Assembly (NCBI GenBank): GCA_002720975.1
Contig: PBIX01000049.1
Location: forward strand, 1 to 36,101
Source of the DNA: Planctomycetota bacterium
GTDB taxonomy: Bacteria; Planctomycetota; UBA1135; GCA-002686595
Length of the DNA stretch: 36,101 nt
Direction: 5' to 3'
Shown: positions 8,271-15,477 of the stretch, piece by piece
Layout: every line of letters starts with the position of its first letter
How positions within the stretch are numbered: position 1 is the stretch's first letter
Notes under the pieces: generated by a model
What the model was told of the DNA's origin: nothing
Seen by the model: only the letters and a program-made list of their open reading frames with translations
Databases searched by the model: none
Made by a program: the position numbers and the translations under genes

Positions 8271-8399
8271 AAGCGAGCCCGGCGGTGGGCCCGGTCCCAT
8301 GCGGTGGGTCGGGTTCGAACCGGGTCAGGCCGGGAACGGAGCAGCCCTAAGGGCCTCGAGTCAAGCGCGAGGTGCCCGGGCCCTCCGGCGGGCTCGCTT
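8271..8399 (+). ncRNA. ffs: Signal recognition particle RNA (small bacterial type)
   Basis: The apical domain is diagnostic: GGGTCAGG, then CCG-GGAA-CGG (a GGAA tetraloop closed by three pairs), then AGCAGCCC, i.e. helix 8 with the symmetric and asymmetric loops bound by Ffh. The following GAGGTGCCCGGG resembles the conserved GTGTGCCGGG of other 4.5S RNAs. The ends close perfectly: AAGCGAGCCC (8271-8280) pairs with GGGCTCGCTT (8390-8399), and GGGCCCGG (8287-8294) pairs with CCGGGCCC (8376-8383). At about 129 bases it is slightly longer than E. coli 4.5S. Its place just before dnaX-ebfC-recR is a common arrangement. Exact ends are inferred from the pairing. Confidence 0.9.
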
Positions 8400-8403
8400 C
8401 ATC

Positions 8404-8432
8404 CTGGGAGAGCCATCGGGTTGGCCTCCCAG
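8404..8432 (+). terminator. Hairpin just after the SRP RNA
   Basis: CTGGGAG (8404-8410) pairs perfectly with CTCCCAG (8426-8432), and inside it GCC (8412-8414) pairs with GGC (8423-8425). It begins five bases after the SRP RNA terminal helix, the right place for a transcript end, but no T-run follows. Confidence 0.45.
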
Positions 8433-8462
8433 ATCGCGGAGGTTGCATGCCATCCTGGGCGA

Positions 8463-8498
8463 TTGGTACTCCGACCTGCCGTGCCCCTAGGCTAGACT
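8463..8498 (+). promoter_or_regulatory. Possible dnaX promoter
   Basis: TTGGTA (8463-8468) is followed after 19 bases by TAGGCT (8488-8493); an overlapping alternative -10 is TAGACT (8493-8498). The start codon is at 8509, so the leader would be very short (a few to about ten bases). GGGAG (8499-8503) is the likely Shine-Dalgarno and would only be retained with the first choice. Confidence 0.35.
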
Positions 8499-8508
8499 GG
8501 GAGAGTCC

Positions 8509-10152
8509 ATGTCCTACCTCGTCCTCGCACGCAAGTATCGCCCGCGCACCTTCGCCGAGGTTGCCGGCCAGTCCAACGTGACGCGCGTCTTGTGCGGGGC
8601 CATCCGGGAGGGGCGTATCGGCCACTCCTATCTGTTTACCGGCCCGAGGGGAACGGGCAAGACGACCTCTGCGCGCCTACTGGCCAAGGCCCTCAACTGC
8701 GAGCAGGGTCCAGCGGAAGAACCCTGCGGTACCTGCGAGCGCTGCCTGGCCCTCGACGCGGGTTCCGAAGTGGACGTGATCGAGATCGACGCAGCTACGC
8801 ACACGGGCGTGGATCACATTCGCGATCTGCGCGACCAGGCCTCCTATGTTCCCGTTCGCGCGCGGCACAAGATCTACATCGTGGACGAAGTCCACATGCT
8901 CTCGACCGGAGCCTTCAATGCTCTGCTCAAGACCCTGGAGGAGCCCCCTGCTCACGTGAAGTTCCTCTTCGCGACCACCGAGCTGCACAAGGTTCCCGAC
9001 ACCATCCTCTCCCGCTGCCAGGTCCTGCACCTGACGCCACTGCCCGCGGATGTCATTGCCAAGCGACTGGATGAGGTCTTCAACCTGGAAGGGGTAGAGG
9101 CGGAGGTCGGGGTGAGCGCCGAGCTCGCGCGTCGGGCGCGCGGGGGAATGCGAGACGCCCTGTCCCTGGCGGACCAGCTCCTGGCCCTGGTGGGGGACAC
9201 GCCGACCCTGGAGGACTGCGGGCGCCTCTCCGGCGAGAACTCTGCCCAGGCTGCGGAGGCGGTCGTCGATTGCATCCTGGAAGGAGATCAAGCGGGATTG
9301 CTGCGGGCCCTTCCGTCCCAAGAGGGAAGGGAGACGGAATTCGTGGCGGGTGTCCTGGAGCACCTGCGAGCCTGCCTGATGGCGGCCCTGTGCGGCGGGT
9401 CGGGTCCGCCGGGTCCCCTGCTGCCCGCGGATCCCGAGCAGGTGGCCGCCCTGGCCGCGCGCGGGAAGACGATCGGTGCACGGCGCATGGAGCTCATGCT
9501 CCAGGACCTTCTCCACGCGCGGGAGCGCATGCGCCTCCTGCCCTCCCACCGGCGACTGATCTTGGAGGTGACGCTGCTGGAGCTGTCACATCCCGAGTCC
9601 ACCGTGGATCTGGGCCAGTTGTCCACGCGCTTGGAGAGCCTGGAGTCGCGCCTGGGTTCTGCACCCTTGCCAGCCGCGTCCCCGGCGTTCGATCCAGGAC
9701 AGGTACAGAGCTCCACGGCTGAGGCTCCCTCTCCGTCCCAACCGGACGAGGCCGCCCCGGTGGTCTTGCAGCCACAAGCGCCCCCGCCCCATGCGGACTC
9801 CACCTCCCGTGTCTCACGGGCATCCAGCGGGAGCGCGGCAGACGTGTGGAAGGCGTTCCTGGCGGAGCTGCAGTCCGTCTCTCCCAGCCTGCACGCCATC
9901 GTTCTCAAGCGCGGAAACCTGGAATCGTATCGCTCAAATCGGGCCGTCGTGAAGTTGGCCGGGCTGATTCCGGACGAGGCTGCGTTGATCGCTGAGCGAC
10001 GCAATCAGAAACTGGTCAACAAGGCTTTCTCGAGTTCGGCGGGCAAGGAGGTTCAGGTGGACTTCGAAGATACCGCCCAAACCCGTCCCGGATCTCAGGA
10101 TCCGTTCACCGAGGAGATCGCTCGCTCCTTCGAGGGACGGATCATCGACTGA
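8509..10152 (+). CDS. dnaX: DNA polymerase III tau subunit (clamp loader)
   Basis: 547 residues. It is the ATPase that loads the sliding clamp and links polymerase cores at the fork. The AAA+ part (about 1-370) shows LARKYRPRTFAEVAGQ, Walker A GPRGTGKT (45-52), zinc cysteines C64, C73, C76 and C79, the DE box VDEVHM (125-130), and the SRC sensor in TILSRCQ. From about residue 385 a proline/serine/alanine-rich linker leads to a C-terminal domain (about 440-547) corresponding to the tau-specific region. I see no A-rich slippery sequence, so a shorter gamma form by frameshifting is not evident. It is followed by ebfC and recR. Confidence 0.96.
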   Translation: MSYLVLARKYRPRTFAEVAGQSNVTRVLCGAIREGRIGHSYLFTGPRGTGKTTSARLLAKALNCEQGPAEEPCGTCERCLALDAGSEVDVIEIDAATHTGVDHIRDLRDQASYVPVRARHKIYIVDEVHMLSTGAFNALLKTLEEPPAHVKFLFATTELHKVPDTILSRCQVLHLTPLPADVIAKRLDEVFNLEGVEAEVGVSAELARRARGGMRDALSLADQLLALVGDTPTLEDCGRLSGENSAQAAEAVVDCILEGDQAGLLRALPSQEGRETEFVAGVLEHLRACLMAALCGGSGPPGPLLPADPEQVAALAARGKTIGARRMELMLQDLLHARERMRLLPSHRRLILEVTLLELSHPESTVDLGQLSTRLESLESRLGSAPLPAASPAFDPGQVQSSTAEAPSPSQPDEAAPVVLQPQAPPPHADSTSRVSRASSGSAADVWKAFLAELQSVSPSLHAIVLKRGNLESYRSNRAVVKLAGLIPDEAALIAERRNQKLVNKAFSSSAGKEVQVDFEDTAQTRPGSQDPFTEEIARSFEGRIID

Positions 10153-10195
10153 CGAGTTATCGACTGACATTGCATCCACCAAGGAGACCAAGACG

Positions 10196-10519
10196 ATGAG
10201 TGGTAGTTTCGGAGACATGGGCAACCTGCTCAAGCAGGCTCAGCGCATGCAAGCAGCCATGAAGGAGGCGCGCGAGGAGTTGGACGAGCTCGAACTGGTG
10301 GGCAGCTCTGGTGGCGGCGTCGTGGGCGTGACGGTTTCGGCCAATGGAGACGTCAAGAGCGTGCGCATCGCCGAGGAGGCTATGAAAGCTGAGGATAGAG
10401 GGCTGTTGGAGGACCTGGTTCTGGCCGCCGCGCAAGACGCGCTGGGTCAGGCCAAGCGCACTCGCGAAGAGCGCCTGGCGAAAGTGACCGGCGGGCTGAA
10501 CCTGCCGGGCTTTCAGTAA
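10196..10519 (+). CDS. ebfC: YbaB/EbfC nucleoid-associated protein
   Basis: 107 residues with the YbaB/EbfC pattern: a helical N-terminus (MGNLLKQAQRMQAAMKEAREEL) followed by a short beta-sheet segment with GGGVVGVTVSANGDVKSVRI and a helical C-terminus. These proteins form dimers that bind DNA and are usually encoded between dnaX and recR, exactly as here. A good Shine-Dalgarno (AAGGAG, 10181-10186) precedes the ATG by nine bases. The stop is two bases before the recR start, implying translational coupling. Confidence 0.93.
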   Translation: MSGSFGDMGNLLKQAQRMQAAMKEAREELDELELVGSSGGGVVGVTVSANGDVKSVRIAEEAMKAEDRGLLEDLVLAAAQDALGQAKRTREERLAKVTGGLNLPGFQ

Positions 10520-10521
10520 CC

Positions 10522-11148
10522 ATGGCCTACCCTGCCCCCGTCGAGGCCCTGGTGGAGGCCTTCGAGGCCCTGCCCGGGATCGGGCGTGTGAGCGCCGAGC
10601 GCTTGACGTTTCACGTACTCCGCGACCCCTCCAGCCGGAAGCTGGCCACGGCCATTGAGCGTGCCCTGGCAGAGGCCCGCCGCTGCGAGGTGTGTGGGAA
10701 CCTGTGCGAGGGCGATCAGTGCGGGGTTTGCGCGGACGAAGGCCGCGAGACGGGTCTCCTGGCGGTCGTGGAGGAGCCTCGCCACGTCGAGGCTCTTGAG
10801 CGCGCGGGTGTCTTCAAGGGCCGCTACCACGTGCTGATGGGGGCCCTGAACCCGGCCGACGGGACGGAAGCCAGACACCTGTCCCTGGAGGCGCTTCTCA
10901 GGCGTCTGTCGGAAGAGCCCATCCGGGAGCTGATCCTGGCCACCGACCCGGACCGGGAGGGCGAAGCCACCGCCCTCTTGGTGCTGGAGGCGGTCGAGTC
11001 CATGGGGCGCGGCGACCTGATAGTGACCCGCCTGGCCCGGGGCCTCCCCGCTGGCAGCGCCATCGAATACCTGCACCGTGGCGTGCTTGAAGATGCACTG
11101 CGGGATCGTTGTGCGGTCCGGGTTCGCGGCAAGGATTCTCAAGGGTAA
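10522..11148 (+). CDS. recR: Recombination protein RecR
   Basis: 208 residues, close to the usual 200. RecR acts with RecF and RecO to load RecA at gaps. In order: the helix-hairpin-helix motif LPGIGRVSAERL (17-28), a four-cysteine zinc finger (C55, C58, C67, C70), and the Toprim domain starting LLAVVEEPRHVEALERAGVF with DPDREGEATALLV later. RecR's C-terminal Walker-B-like region follows. The start codon is two bases after the ebfC stop. truA begins ten bases after the recR stop. Confidence 0.95.
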   Translation: MAYPAPVEALVEAFEALPGIGRVSAERLTFHVLRDPSSRKLATAIERALAEARRCEVCGNLCEGDQCGVCADEGRETGLLAVVEEPRHVEALERAGVFKGRYHVLMGALNPADGTEARHLSLEALLRRLSEEPIRELILATDPDREGEATALLVLEAVESMGRGDLIVTRLARGLPAGSAIEYLHRGVLEDALRDRCAVRVRGKDSQG

Positions 11149-11158
11149 CCTGCACCCC

Positions 11159-11956
11159 ATGCGAAACGTCCGCATGGAGGTGACCTACGATGGCTCCCAG
11201 TTCTTCGGCTGGCAGCGTCAGGATGGTTTCGAGACCGTCCAGCAGGCTCTCGAGGAGGGCCTCGTCAGTCTGCTCGGGCAATCATATTGTGTACAGGGAG
11301 CGGGGCGCACGGACACCGGAGTGCACGCTCTGGCCCAGGTGGCCCACTGCCATCTGGACACGCCCCTGGATGACGACCGGCTGCGGCATGCCTGGAACGC
11401 CCACCTGATGGACGGGGTCGTGATCAACCGGCTGGAGACCTGTCCCGACGACTTTCACAGTCGTTTCAGCGCTCGCGGCAAGCGCTATCTCTACGTCACC
11501 TCCACAACCCGTTTCCGCTCTCCCATCGGACGTGCCCACAGCCACTGGACCAACAGGCCCCTGGACCTCGGGTCCATGCGCCAGGCCGCCGCCCTCCTGG
11601 TGGGGCGTCACGACTTCGTGGCCTTCAGCAACTCCGGCTCCCCGCGCTCAAGCACGGTGCGCACCGTGCGTAGCCTGCATATCCTGGCCCGACAGAACGC
11701 ATTCGGGCTCGTGGTGGAGGGGGATGGGTTCCTCTACAACATGGTGCGGACCCTGGCGGGCACTCTCCTGGCCGTGGGGCGCGGTCGGATCGGGTTGGAG
11801 CAGGTCGAGCGTGCCCTGTCCGACGGCAACCGTTTGGACGCAGGCCCCACGGCGCCCGCCTGCGGCCTGTATCTCCTGCGGGTGCTCTACCCCGAGCCCA
11901 TCTTCGTGGGTCGTGATCGGGGCGTCGTGGGGGCACCGGGACTGTTCCAGGTCTGA
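11159..11956 (+). CDS. truA: tRNA pseudouridine(38-40) synthase
   Basis: 265 residues from the ATG at 11159 (MRNVRMEVTYDG). Earlier in-frame starts overlap recR and lack family similarity. TruA isomerises uridines 38-40 in the anticodon arm of many tRNAs. The catalytic aspartate is D52 in GRTDTGVHALAQ. Other family segments are YDGSQFFGWQRQ near the start, RFSARGKRYLY in the middle, and GDGFLYNMVRTLAGTLL in the C-terminal half. It lies ten bases after recR and probably ends the dnaX transcript. Confidence 0.95.
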   Translation: MRNVRMEVTYDGSQFFGWQRQDGFETVQQALEEGLVSLLGQSYCVQGAGRTDTGVHALAQVAHCHLDTPLDDDRLRHAWNAHLMDGVVINRLETCPDDFHSRFSARGKRYLYVTSTTRFRSPIGRAHSHWTNRPLDLGSMRQAAALLVGRHDFVAFSNSGSPRSSTVRTVRSLHILARQNAFGLVVEGDGFLYNMVRTLAGTLLAVGRGRIGLEQVERALSDGNRLDAGPTAPACGLYLLRVLYPEPIFVGRDRGVVGAPGLFQV

Positions 11957-12198
11957 GGGTTCGGGCTCTCCAGGTGACGGCTCTGCCCCAGGGAACACCC
12001 TCCAGCAGCGGGGCATCCTGACACCACGCCTTTACTTATTGACCTGGCGCCGATCTTGGCCAAGGATGAAGTGTCGGCCTCGGAATCTGTTCCTGGCCCG
12101 CTCTTTCTTCCGCATGCCCCTGGACCCGGTCGATGCCCTTTGCGGTGTCATCCGGGGGTCTTCGGTTCCCATCAACCCCCTGCGCAAAGAGGCTGCCC
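11957..12198 (+). other. Gap between truA and hpf
   Basis: There is no convincing gene in these 242 bases. TGCCCC (11984-11989) and GGGGCA (12010-12015) form an inverted repeat around AGGG-AACA-CCCT, which may end the truA transcript; there is no T-run. TTGACC (12039-12044) is a reasonable -35 for hpf, but the -10 at 17 bases (AAGGAT) is poor. Confidence 0.3.
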
Positions 12199-12507
12199 AT
12201 GAACACGGAAGTTGCCATCCTTCACCACGACTACCCCGCCGAGACGAGGGCTACGGTGGACAAGAGGCTCCAGGGGTTGACCCGTTTCTATGACGGGATT
12301 CACAGCCTCAGCGCCCGGCTGGAGAAGCAGGGGGACGAGCACAGGGTCGAATTGGTGGCACATGTGGGCCGGGGCCCGATTCTCAAGGCCGAGGTGACCC
12401 AGGAGACGTTCAAGGGGGCCGTAGACGAGTGCGTGGATCGGATGCGGGGACAGCTCTCCCGCCACCGGGGCAGAGTCAAGCTGAGCAAGCACCGATCCGC
12501 ATCCTGA
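12199..12507 (+). CDS. hpf: Ribosome hibernation factor, short HPF/RaiA family
   Basis: 102 residues from the ATG at 12199, with AAAGAGG seven bases upstream. The family fold is a single beta-alpha-beta-beta-beta-alpha domain. The visible signs are the N-terminal strand TEVAILHHDYP, the helix AETRATVDKRLQGLTRFYDGI, the strand ARLEKQGDEHRVELVAHVGRG, and the helix FKGAVDECVDRMRGQLSRHRGRVK with its basic face. These proteins bind the 30S decoding site and silence ribosomes in stationary phase. The length points to the short form without the dimerisation tail. In many proteobacteria hpf stands between rpoN and ptsN; here a PtsN-like gene follows but rpoN is not upstream. Confidence 0.85.
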   Translation: MNTEVAILHHDYPAETRATVDKRLQGLTRFYDGIHSLSARLEKQGDEHRVELVAHVGRGPILKAEVTQETFKGAVDECVDRMRGQLSRHRGRVKLSKHRSAS

Positions 12508-12590
12508 TCGGAGCCGGGCCCGCCGGTTCACAGGCCGCGATCTCGAGCGAGGGGGAATCTGTATGCCCGCATTCGTAGGGCTCGGGGGGG

Positions 12591-12620
12591 TTCAACTCAG
12601 GCCCCTTGGTGTGTTAGCCT
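12591..12620 (+). promoter_or_regulatory. Possible promoter of the EIIA (ptsN-like) gene
   Basis: TTCAAC (12591-12596) and TAGCCT (12615-12620) are separated by 18 bases. A start near 12627 would leave a leader of about 17 bases before the ATG at 12644. Confidence 0.35.
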
Positions 12621-12643
12621 GCCCGGGTCCCCTCAAACCGAGA

Positions 12644-13138
12644 ATGAGTACAAATCTGATGAGTTGGTGGAAGCAGTTCAAGCCCAAGGCTTGCAGCGTG
12701 AAGCTCAAGGCCGAGGACAAGCGCTCGGCTCTGGCCGAAGTGGTGACGAACCTGGTGTCCGCTGGGCTCCTGGAGGCCAGCCTTGAGGAGATCACTCTGC
12801 GCGTACTGACAAGTCGCGAGGAGCTTGCATCCACAGGAATCGGCATGGGAGTGGCCATCCCACACGTGAAGATCGACGGCATCAGTGAGGCCATCTGCTG
12901 TCTGTCCGTGCATCCAGAGGGCCTTGATTGGGCCGCTGTGGATGGGGGACCCGTTCAGGTTCTCTTCACCGTGCTGCGTCCCAGCGAGGCAACCGATCAG
13001 CACGACCCCGAAGATCACCTGGCAATGATGCGCTGGGTAGCGGGTCTGGCGCGTGATTCGGACTTCCGGAGCTTTGCCTGTCAGGCCAAGACGCGGACGG
13101 ATCTGGTGAACCTGCTCAAGGAAATGTCCCCCAGCTAG
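12644..13138 (+). CDS. ptsN: PTS EIIA-type protein, PtsN-like
   Basis: 164 residues from the ATG at 12644; an ATG five codons downstream is an alternative. The fructose/mannitol EIIA fold is recognised by TSREELASTGIGMGVAIPH with the phosphorylatable histidine H74, preceded by the helix pattern KRSALAEVVTNLVSAG. The last third has the usual DHLAMMRWVAGL...LVNLLKE pattern. In the nitrogen PTS this protein receives phosphate from an HPr-like carrier and acts as a regulator rather than a transporter. No EIIB or EIIC is present, and hpf and an HPr gene flank it, which favours the regulatory role. I cannot exclude a sugar EIIA. Confidence 0.85.
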   Translation: MSTNLMSWWKQFKPKACSVKLKAEDKRSALAEVVTNLVSAGLLEASLEEITLRVLTSREELASTGIGMGVAIPHVKIDGISEAICCLSVHPEGLDWAAVDGGPVQVLFTVLRPSEATDQHDPEDHLAMMRWVAGLARDSDFRSFACQAKTRTDLVNLLKEMSPS

Positions 13139-13212
13139 GGGCGTGGCGGGCGCTGTTGGCGGGGCGCGCTCCGATTGAAGGATTCATCCCCGAGTGGGGT
13201 TCCCGATTCGCC

Positions 13213-13218
13213 TAGGAT
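13213..13218 (+). promoter_or_regulatory. TAGGAT -10-like element directly before the HPr gene
   Basis: TAGGAT ends six bases before the ATG at 13225, so transcription starting at the normal distance would begin at the A of the start codon (a leaderless mRNA). No clear Shine-Dalgarno is present and no good -35 is seen. Confidence 0.35.
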
Positions 13219-13224
13219 CTGGCC

Positions 13225-13497
13225 ATGAGAGTCGAGGGCGAAGCTGTCATCTGCAACGAGTCGGGTCTGCATGCACGCCCCTGCCACGCCATGGTCGCCC
13301 TGGCGCTCGAGCATGCCTCAGGGCTGCAGGTCTCCTGCGGGGAGCGCGAAGTCAACGGCAAGTCCATCCTCGAGTTGATGACCCTGGGTGCCTCGAAGGG
13401 GATGACCCTGAGCTTCTGCGCCGAGGGATCGGATGCGGAGGCCCTCGTGGCCGCAGTGGTTTCTCTGGTGGAATCGGGGTTCTCGGGCACATCCTAG
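13225..13497 (+). CDS. ptsO: HPr-family phosphocarrier (NPr-like)
   Basis: 90 residues, normal for HPr. GLHARP contains the phosphorylated histidine H16. VNGKSILELMTLGASKGM carries S47, the position phosphorylated by HPr kinase in many bacteria. The protein passes phosphate from enzyme I to EIIA proteins; the partner here is probably the EIIA encoded 86 bases upstream. No ptsI, ptsP or hprK is in the window. The symbol ptsO reflects context only; ptsH would fit the sequence equally well. Confidence 0.85.
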   Translation: MRVEGEAVICNESGLHARPCHAMVALALEHASGLQVSCGEREVNGKSILELMTLGASKGMTLSFCAEGSDAEALVAAVVSLVESGFSGTS

Positions 13498-13657
13498 GGG
13501 GTCTGAGGCCTACTTTTCTCGCTTCCACGGGGAATTGGCAGCCTGCCCTTAACCCCAAGCCGCTCCACGTCCGATCTGTGCATTGGTGAGGGTGCGGTCC
13601 CGCTTTGGGACGCGCGGCAACACCCCAGGCAGCAACCGCCGAGAAGAGGGAGACATC

Positions 13658-14764
13658 GTGCTAGGTCAAGTGAAGAGCATTATTGGAATCGACATGGGGA
13701 CGAGTGCCGTCAAGGCCGTCGAGATGTCCATGGAAGGCGGGAGCCCCGTATTGACGGGTTTCGGCCACGTGGACGTGCGCCCCGGAGAAAGCCAGGAAGT
13801 CGCTCTGCGCGAGCTGCTGGCATCGGGTGCCTTTCAGAGCAAGCGCGCCTCCATGGGCGTTGGAGGACAGTCTACCGTCGTGCGCTACCTGGAAATGGTG
13901 CGTATGAGCGACGCAGAACTTCGTCAGGCCATCCCTTTCGAGCTTCAGAACCACCTGCCCTTCGAAGTGGAAGAGGTGGCCTACGATTGTCAGGCCCTCG
14001 AGTTGGGAAACACAGCGGGCCAGGAAAACCCTGAGCGGGGTGTGGAGCCCGACACCATGACCGTGCTCCTGGCGGCGTGTCGAAGGGACCTAATCGATGA
14101 GCGAGTGCACTGGGTCCAGCGGGAAGGCCTGACCCCCGTTGCCGTCAACCTGGACCTCTTCGCCCTTGCCAATGCCTGGGAGTTGGCGGGCCCCGCACCA
14201 CTCCTGACCCATGGGGACGGGGTTGAAGGTGAGGAAGGATCTTCCGAACACGCTCAACGCCCGACGCAAGCCGAGAGGGCCGTGGCCCTGGTCGACGTGG
14301 GGGCCGGACGTACATCCATCAATGTCCTCCTGGATGGCGAGACTTGTTTCAGCCGCGAGATTCCCCTGGGGGGAGTGGATATGACCCAGGCCATTGCCCG
14401 GCGCTTGAGCGTGGAGGCCGAGGATGCCGAGGCCCTCAAGCGTGAGAGCGATGGCCCAAGCGCCGAGGTGGAGGCCGCCATGCTGCCCGTGATCGAGGAT
14501 CTGGCGGCCGAGCTCTCGCTGTCCATCGACTACGTTGAACATCATCGTGGCGTTCAGGTGGCGGAACTCCTCGTATCCGGCGGAGGCCTCCTCGTGCCGG
14601 GTGCCGTGCAGCATCTCGAGCGTGCAGTGGGCCGCCCGGCGCACATCTGGAGCCCCCTCGAGGGCCTGCGTATCAACACCGAGCGAGTGGACATGGAGGA
14701 CCTGGAGTGCTGGGCCTCATCCCTCGTCGTAGCTCTGGGCCTGGCCGGAAAGGTGGCTGCCTGA
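13658..14764 (+). CDS. pilM: Type IV pilus assembly ATPase-like protein PilM
   Basis: 368 residues from a GTG at 13658 preceded by GAGGGAG. The open frame extends 25 codons upstream but without family similarity. PilM is an actin-like cytoplasmic protein that binds the N-terminus of PilN. Visible motifs are phosphate-1 IGIDMGTSAVKAVEM, the helix ELRQAIPFELQNHLPFEVEEV, phosphate-2 ALVDVGAGRTSINVLL followed by FSREIPLGGVDMTQAIA, and the adenosine motif LLVSGGGLLVPG. Its stop overlaps the pilN start by one base (TGATG), so the pil genes form a coupled operon. Confidence 0.92.
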   Translation: MLGQVKSIIGIDMGTSAVKAVEMSMEGGSPVLTGFGHVDVRPGESQEVALRELLASGAFQSKRASMGVGGQSTVVRYLEMVRMSDAELRQAIPFELQNHLPFEVEEVAYDCQALELGNTAGQENPERGVEPDTMTVLLAACRRDLIDERVHWVQREGLTPVAVNLDLFALANAWELAGPAPLLTHGDGVEGEEGSSEHAQRPTQAERAVALVDVGAGRTSINVLLDGETCFSREIPLGGVDMTQAIARRLSVEAEDAEALKRESDGPSAEVEAAMLPVIEDLAAELSLSIDYVEHHRGVQVAELLVSGGGLLVPGAVQHLERAVGRPAHIWSPLEGLRINTERVDMEDLECWASSLVVALGLAGKVAA

Positions 14765-15477
14765 TGATCACGATCAACCTACTCCCGGAGGAATACCGGA
14801 GGCACATCCGACCCTCCATCAAGCTGCTTGCGGTGGGGTACAGCGCCTTGGCCGTGGCCGCCTCACTCTTGGCCTGGTGGGGCTGGCTGGTGTTTGGCGT
14901 CAGCCCGACGCTGGAAACCCAAAGGGCCAGCCTCGAGACGGAGATGGCGGGCTTGGCGCCCCGGGTGACCTACCACCAGGTTCTGAGCAAAGAGGCCGCC
15001 TTCCACGCCTCGCGTGAGGACACCCTGCGCACCATCACCTCCAGCCGGGTCCTGTGGACCCAGGTTCTCGACGACCTTACGGACGTGGTCAATCGAGGCC
15101 ACGAGGGCGAGCGTCACACCATCTGGTTCGACGACATCACTGGGAGCCTCTCCGATGGTGTGGGTCCGAGCAAGGAGGGTGTTGGCCAACTTGAAGCTCA
15201 AGGCCACTCGGGGTCGGGTGAGATCGATCAGATCAGCCACTTCCTCGCGGACCTTACGGACAGGGAAATCTCCGGCCTGCCTGGCGTGTTTGGTTCGCCT
15301 TCGGCCCCCGAGGGCCGGCGCAATGCCAGTGATCCCACGGTGGTGCCCAGCGTGGACTTCTCGTTCCCCTTGCACCTTGAGCTTCTCCCCAGTGATCAGC
15401 GCCACCAGGGTACGCCCGTCGCCTTCCCCACCCAATCACCAGCACCTGAAGCGCAGCAGTCCGGAGGCGCAAGATGA
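14764..15477 (+). CDS. pilN: Type IV pilus inner-membrane protein PilN
   Basis: 237 residues. The N-terminal MITINLLPEEYRR is the conserved INLLP motif that docks into PilM. One membrane segment follows (about residues 20-45, AVGYSALAVAASLLAWWGWLV region), then a periplasmic coiled coil (about 55-90). The C-terminal half (about 130-237) is longer than in many PilN proteins and has a polar, proline-rich tail (about 205-237). The start overlaps the pilM stop by one base, and the last four bases overlap the pilO-pilP start (ATGA). Confidence 0.88.
   Translation: MITINLLPEEYRRHIRPSIKLLAVGYSALAVAASLLAWWGWLVFGVSPTLETQRASLETEMAGLAPRVTYHQVLSKEAAFHASREDTLRTITSSRVLWTQVLDDLTDVVNRGHEGERHTIWFDDITGSLSDGVGPSKEGVGQLEAQGHSGSGEIDQISHFLADLTDREISGLPGVFGSPSAPEGRRNASDPTVVPSVDFSFPLHLELLPSDQRHQGTPVAFPTQSPAPEAQQSGGAR

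Noticed and set aside
8509-10152. Programmed frameshift producing a gamma subunit from dnaX
   Set aside because: No A-rich slippery heptamer or following stop-plus-hairpin arrangement was seen in the linker region.
12045-12060. Sigma-54-like TGGC...TGGC pattern upstream of hpf
   Set aside because: The GG and GC elements are 11 bases apart instead of 10 and the -12 part is TGGC rather than TTGC.
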